Assembly (NCBI GenBank): GCA_015494005.1
Contig: WGCB01000689.1
Coordinates: 1-9,980, forward strand
Direction of reading: 5' to 3'
Origin: Caldilineaceae bacterium
GTDB taxonomy: Bacteria > Chloroflexota > Anaerolineae > Caldilineales > Caldilineaceae
DNA: 9,980 nucleotides
The position numbers and the translations under genes were made by a program. Position 1 is the first letter of the stretch, and each line of letters starts with the position of its first letter. The notes below the pieces were generated by a model. It did not search any database. It worked only from the letters and a program-made list of their open reading frames with translations, and had not been told where the DNA came from. This document shows positions 8,213 through 9,980 of this stretch, piece by piece.

Positions 8213-8552
8213 ATGCCAGGACCAGCAGGTGCAGGGTCTGGTCCACCATGATGCGGACGAAGGTCTGTTTGGTCTGGCGGAGGAGCTGGCTCCAGCGGGC
8301 AGCCAGGCGGGCGCCGTCGATGAGCCAGTGGGAAAGCAGGACGACCAGGCCCACGGTGAGGTAGGGCGGGGAGAGGGCGTGGCGGGCTGCGACCAGGGCC
8401 AGGGTGGCCATGAGGGCCCCGGTGTAGATGAGGCAGTGGATGAGGAGGGCGCGGGCGGCCAGGCCGTTCTGTTTCTCCCTGGCCATCCAGTCCGTCTGCA
8501 GCATCCAGTCGCCCACCAGATGACCGATGACAAGCCAGGCAAAGATGCTCAT
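8190..8552 (-). CDS. DUF3307 family membrane protein
   Basis: This 120-residue, mostly hydrophobic protein has three or four predicted membrane segments (about 2-15, 33-55, 64-84 and 100-120). It fits the DUF3307 family by its N-terminal motif [15 protein letters not shown] (10-24), the conserved His39, HWLIDGAR (75-82), and the C-terminal DQTLH (104-108). The family sits in the cytoplasmic membrane. Its function is not established, though the conserved acidic and His residues on membrane helices are typical. The ATG at 8552 has AGGAG (8563-8567) upstream followed by GAAG. It is 124 bases upstream of avtA on the same strand, so co-transcription is possible, and divergent from the CRP-type regulator. 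Only this small domain is present, with no fused partner. Confidence 0.85.
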   Translation of the reverse strand: MSIFAWLVIGHLVGDWMLQTDWMAREKQNGLAARALLIHCLIYTGALMATLALVAARHALSPPYLTVGLVVLLSHWLIDGARLAARWSQLLRQTKQTFVRIMVDQTLHLLVLAFVIEFLF

Positions 8553-8663
8553 GGTATCTCTTCTCCTGAAAACAGTGCGATGAGTCGTCGATGAAAGGGC
8601 CCCAGAAGCAGCCTTCGGTTGTGTGACGTCCTGGCCGGACAGGTGGAAAACTCACGTGCGACC

Positions 8664-8692
8664 AGTCTGGCGGACGGCTTTCTGCCTGTCAA
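8664..8692 (-). promoter_or_regulatory. Promoter candidate for the DUF3307 gene
   Basis: The minus strand has a perfect TTGACA (8687-8692), a 17-base spacer, and CAGACT (8664-8669), which matches the -10 consensus at only 3 of 6 positions. The leader would be about 105 bases. The -35 is convincing and the -10 is weak. Confidence 0.35.
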
Positions 8693-8695
8693 CGA

Positions 8696-8724
8696 TTGCA
8701 CAGCATGGGGAAATCGCGGATAAT
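8696..8724 (+). promoter_or_regulatory. Promoter candidate for the CRP-type regulator gene
   Basis: TTGCAC (8696-8701, 3 of 6) and GATAAT (8719-8724, 5 of 6) are separated by 17 bases. The -35 elements of this and the minus-strand candidate are only 3 bases apart. Transcription would start near 8731. A second -10-like box, TATACT at 8838-8843, sits so close to the ATG that it could only give a nearly leaderless transcript. Confidence 0.4.
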
Positions 8725-8843
8725 TCAGGATACACTGGGCACGGAGGCGCCGGCAATGCCTTAGGATACCCTTGCACTGTGTTTCAGATCACAGAAGGCT
8801 CATGGCCTGGCGCGCAGCACGGGACACGGAACCAGGATATACT
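8725..8843 (+). repeat. Three copies of a 12-base YYAGGATAYMCT-like element
   Basis: TCAGGATACACT (8725-8736), TTAGGATACCCT (8761-8772) and CCAGGATATACT (8832-8843) share AGGATAY and CT in the same order. Starts are 36 and 71 bases apart, close to whole multiples of one interval. All lie in the leader or promoter region of the CRP-type gene. Confidence 0.4.
8777..8794. promoter_or_regulatory. CRP-type binding site upstream of the regulator's own gene
   Basis: The site has CTGTG (8777-8781) and CACAG (8790-8794), perfect inverted repeats 8 bases apart. Read against the CRP consensus TGTGA-N6-TCACA it matches 9 of 10 positions (TGTGT-N6-TCACA, 8778-8793). It is centred about 67 bases before the regulator's ATG and downstream of the 8696-8724 promoter candidate, which would suit negative autoregulation. 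Confidence 0.55.
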
Positions 8844-8852
8844 CAACGGAGA

Positions 8853-9599
8853 ATGAACGTGGACAAAGCCACCCTGCAACGAAGGCTCGCCGTGCTGAAA
8901 CGCGTCCCCCTTTTCTCAGACCTGAGCGACCTGGATCGAGAGACCTTGATCGAAGATTTCCGCCTGCGCCGCTACGCCAAGAACGAGATCATCTTCCGCC
9001 AGGGAGACGAGAGCCGGGAGCTCTACGTGGTCCTGCAAGGCAAGGTGCGCATCTTCCGCATCAGCCCGGCCGGCGGCGAGACCTCCATCGACATCTTCTC
9101 CAGCCACGACATTATCGGCGAACTGGCCGCCATCGACAACCAGCCCCGCTCCGCCACAGCCAAGGCCATCAGCGACGTGGAGCTGCTGGCCATCTCCCAC
9201 GAGCGCTTTCTCTACCACCTGCGCACCATGCCCGACCTGGCCCTGAGCCTGGCCCGGCTCCTCTCCCAGAAGCTGCGCTGGACCTCGGCCTACGCGGAGT
9301 CGGTGGCCCAGCTGGACGCCGCCGGCCGCCTGCTCCACATCCTGCTCTACTACACGGAGCGCTATGGGGAGGCCATCGAGCCGGGCAAGCGCTACCGGGT
9401 GGAGCTGGCCCTGAACCAGACGGACCTGGCCTCCATGGTGGGGGCCCGGCGGGAGTGGGTCAACCGGCTGCTCAACGACTGGCGGAAGCGCGGGCTGCTG
9501 GAGTACACCCGAGGCGTTCTCACCATCCACGACCTTCCCCGCATGCAGGCGGAACGGGACAGCCGCACCGAGGCCAACCAGGCCAGCAGCGCCTGGTGA
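8853..9599 (+). CDS. Crp/Fnr-family transcriptional regulator
   Basis: This cytoplasmic dimeric regulator (248 residues) has an N-terminal cyclic-nucleotide-binding fold (about 20-125), a dimerisation helix, and a C-terminal winged helix-turn-helix (about 185-228). The ligand pocket keeps IIGEL (87-91, Glu90) and PRSA (98-101, Arg99-Ser100), the residues that hold the cyclic phosphate in true CRP proteins. There is no cysteine, so it is not an FNR iron-sulfur sensor. The recognition helix GARREWVNR keeps Arg200, Glu201 and Arg205, the trio that reads GTGA. Start choice: the ATG at 8853 is given, but GGAG (8848-8851) is only one base from it, whereas an in-frame GTG at 8859 has ideal 7-base spacing and would give 246 residues. 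A CRP-like palindrome lies upstream. The gene is divergent from DUF3307. The physiological signal is not known. Confidence 0.92.
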   Translation: MNVDKATLQRRLAVLKRVPLFSDLSDLDRETLIEDFRLRRYAKNEIIFRQGDESRELYVVLQGKVRIFRISPAGGETSIDIFSSHDIIGELAAIDNQPRSATAKAISDVELLAISHERFLYHLRTMPDLALSLARLLSQKLRWTSAYAESVAQLDAAGRLLHILLYYTERYGEAIEPGKRYRVELALNQTDLASMVGARREWVNRLLNDWRKRGLLEYTRGVLTIHDLPRMQAERDSRTEANQASSAW

Positions 9600-9691
9600 G
9601 CCTGCAGAGCGCATTCGCCCTGCGTTCGGCTAGCCCCGTCCACTACCTTGCCCGTGCCCACCCAGGCCGGCCAGCGACCAGGAGCGATCCC

Positions 9692-9980
9692 ATGAACACA
9701 TCTACCCGCCGTTCTGTTCCCTTTCCGGCCCTGTTGGTTGGGGCCCTGCTGGCTCTGACCTGGCTCCTGGGCTGGGGCGTCCCGGTCCAGGCCCAGGAGG
9801 AGACCCCGCCCCCGGTGAGGGCCGGCGCCGTCAGCGCCAGCGTGACCCTCACCCCTTCGGCCGATACCTACATCAGCTCCGGAAGCAGCACCGCCAACTA
9901 TGGCAGCAGCGAGTCACTTTCGGTCTCCACTTACAACATCACGGCTGCCATCGACACCCGGAGCCTGCTGCGCTTCGACC
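9692..9980 (+). CDS. Exported protein with DNRLRE/CBM96-like domain (5' part only)
   Basis: The first 96 codons of a gene are present and the window ends inside it. The start is certain enough: AGGAG (9680-9684) lies 7 bases before the ATG. The product begins with a Sec-type signal peptide: RR near the start, a hydrophobic stretch (about 11-30, rich in Leu/Ala/Trp/Gly) and a probable cut after VQA (residue 34). After a Pro-rich linker, from about residue 50, comes TLTPSADTYI, then ANYGSS and RSLLRFD. These are the landmarks of the DNRLRE (CBM96-like, disaggregatase-related) domain found on surface and secreted proteins of many bacteria, usually as a carbohydrate-binding or adhesive module. 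What follows is not visible, so the full function is unknown. It lies 92 bases after the CRP-type gene with no clear promoter between, so co-transcription is possible. Confidence 0.8.
   Translation, partial: MNTSTRRSVPFPALLVGALLALTWLLGWGVPVQAQEETPPPVRAGAVSASVTLTPSADTYISSGSSTANYGSSESLSVSTYNITAAIDTRSLLRFD

Noticed and set aside
8916..9614. Minus-strand open frame opposite the CRP-type gene
   Set aside because: It lies antisense to an intact regulator, is Val/Gly/Gln/Leu-rich and has no family signature.
9643..9852. Minus-strand small open frame near the right end
   Set aside because: It overlaps the exported protein gene, whose signal peptide, ribosome binding site and domain are convincing on the plus strand.

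Overview
The window is about 10 kb of GC-rich (roughly two-thirds GC by eye) bacterial chromosome, densely packed with ordinary cellular genes. Nothing in it is plasmid-, phage- or transposon-like. The mix of genes (recN, an acetoin/pyruvate-type 2-oxoacid dehydrogenase operon, an arginine-deiminase-fold enzyme, avtA, a DUF3307 membrane protein, a CRP-type regulator, and a secreted protein with a CBM96/DNRLRE-like domain), together with a degenerate 7-bp tandem repeat, would suit a high-GC Chloroflexota-like bacterium. That placement is an inference and no marker gene fixes it.

Layout. (1) 1-2114: recN on the minus strand. Its last codons and 3' flank are built from a degenerate heptamer array. 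A strong hairpin, an extended -10 box and a weak LexA-like palindrome lie between recN and the upstream operon. (2) 2115-5496: a tightly coupled minus-strand operon, E1alpha-E1beta-E2, of a 2-oxoacid dehydrogenase complex. The genes overlap as ATGA and TGATG, each has a good Shine-Dalgarno sequence, and E2 carries two E3-binding domains instead of one. No E3 gene is in the window. (3) 5497-5850: a divergent control region with a strong minus-strand promoter for the operon, a palindromic operator candidate in its leader, GC-rich hairpins, and a plus-strand promoter for the next gene. (4) 5851-6801: an arginine deiminase/amidinotransferase-fold enzyme, convergent with avtA (6809-8065, minus; valine-pyruvate aminotransferase). 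(5) 8190-8552: a small DUF3307 membrane protein on the minus strand. (6) 8553-8852: a second divergent control region with back-to-back promoter candidates and a near-consensus CRP site. (7) 8853-9599: a CRP/FNR-family regulator. (8) 9692 to the window end: the start of an exported protein with a DNRLRE/CBM96-like domain, cut by the window edge.

How the genes may work together. The dehydrogenase oxidises pyruvate, acetoin or a related 2-oxo substrate to an acyl-CoA. AvtA interconverts pyruvate/alanine and 2-oxoisovalerate/valine, so both touch the 2-oxo-acid pool. The CRP-like protein keeps the Arg-Glu-Arg pattern that reads GTGA half-sites, and a matching palindrome lies just upstream of its own gene, which points to autoregulation. 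No convincing new defence or mobile system is present. The most notable items are the heptamer array entering recN, the duplicated E3-binding domain, the operator-like sites in the two divergent control regions, and the exported protein running off the end.
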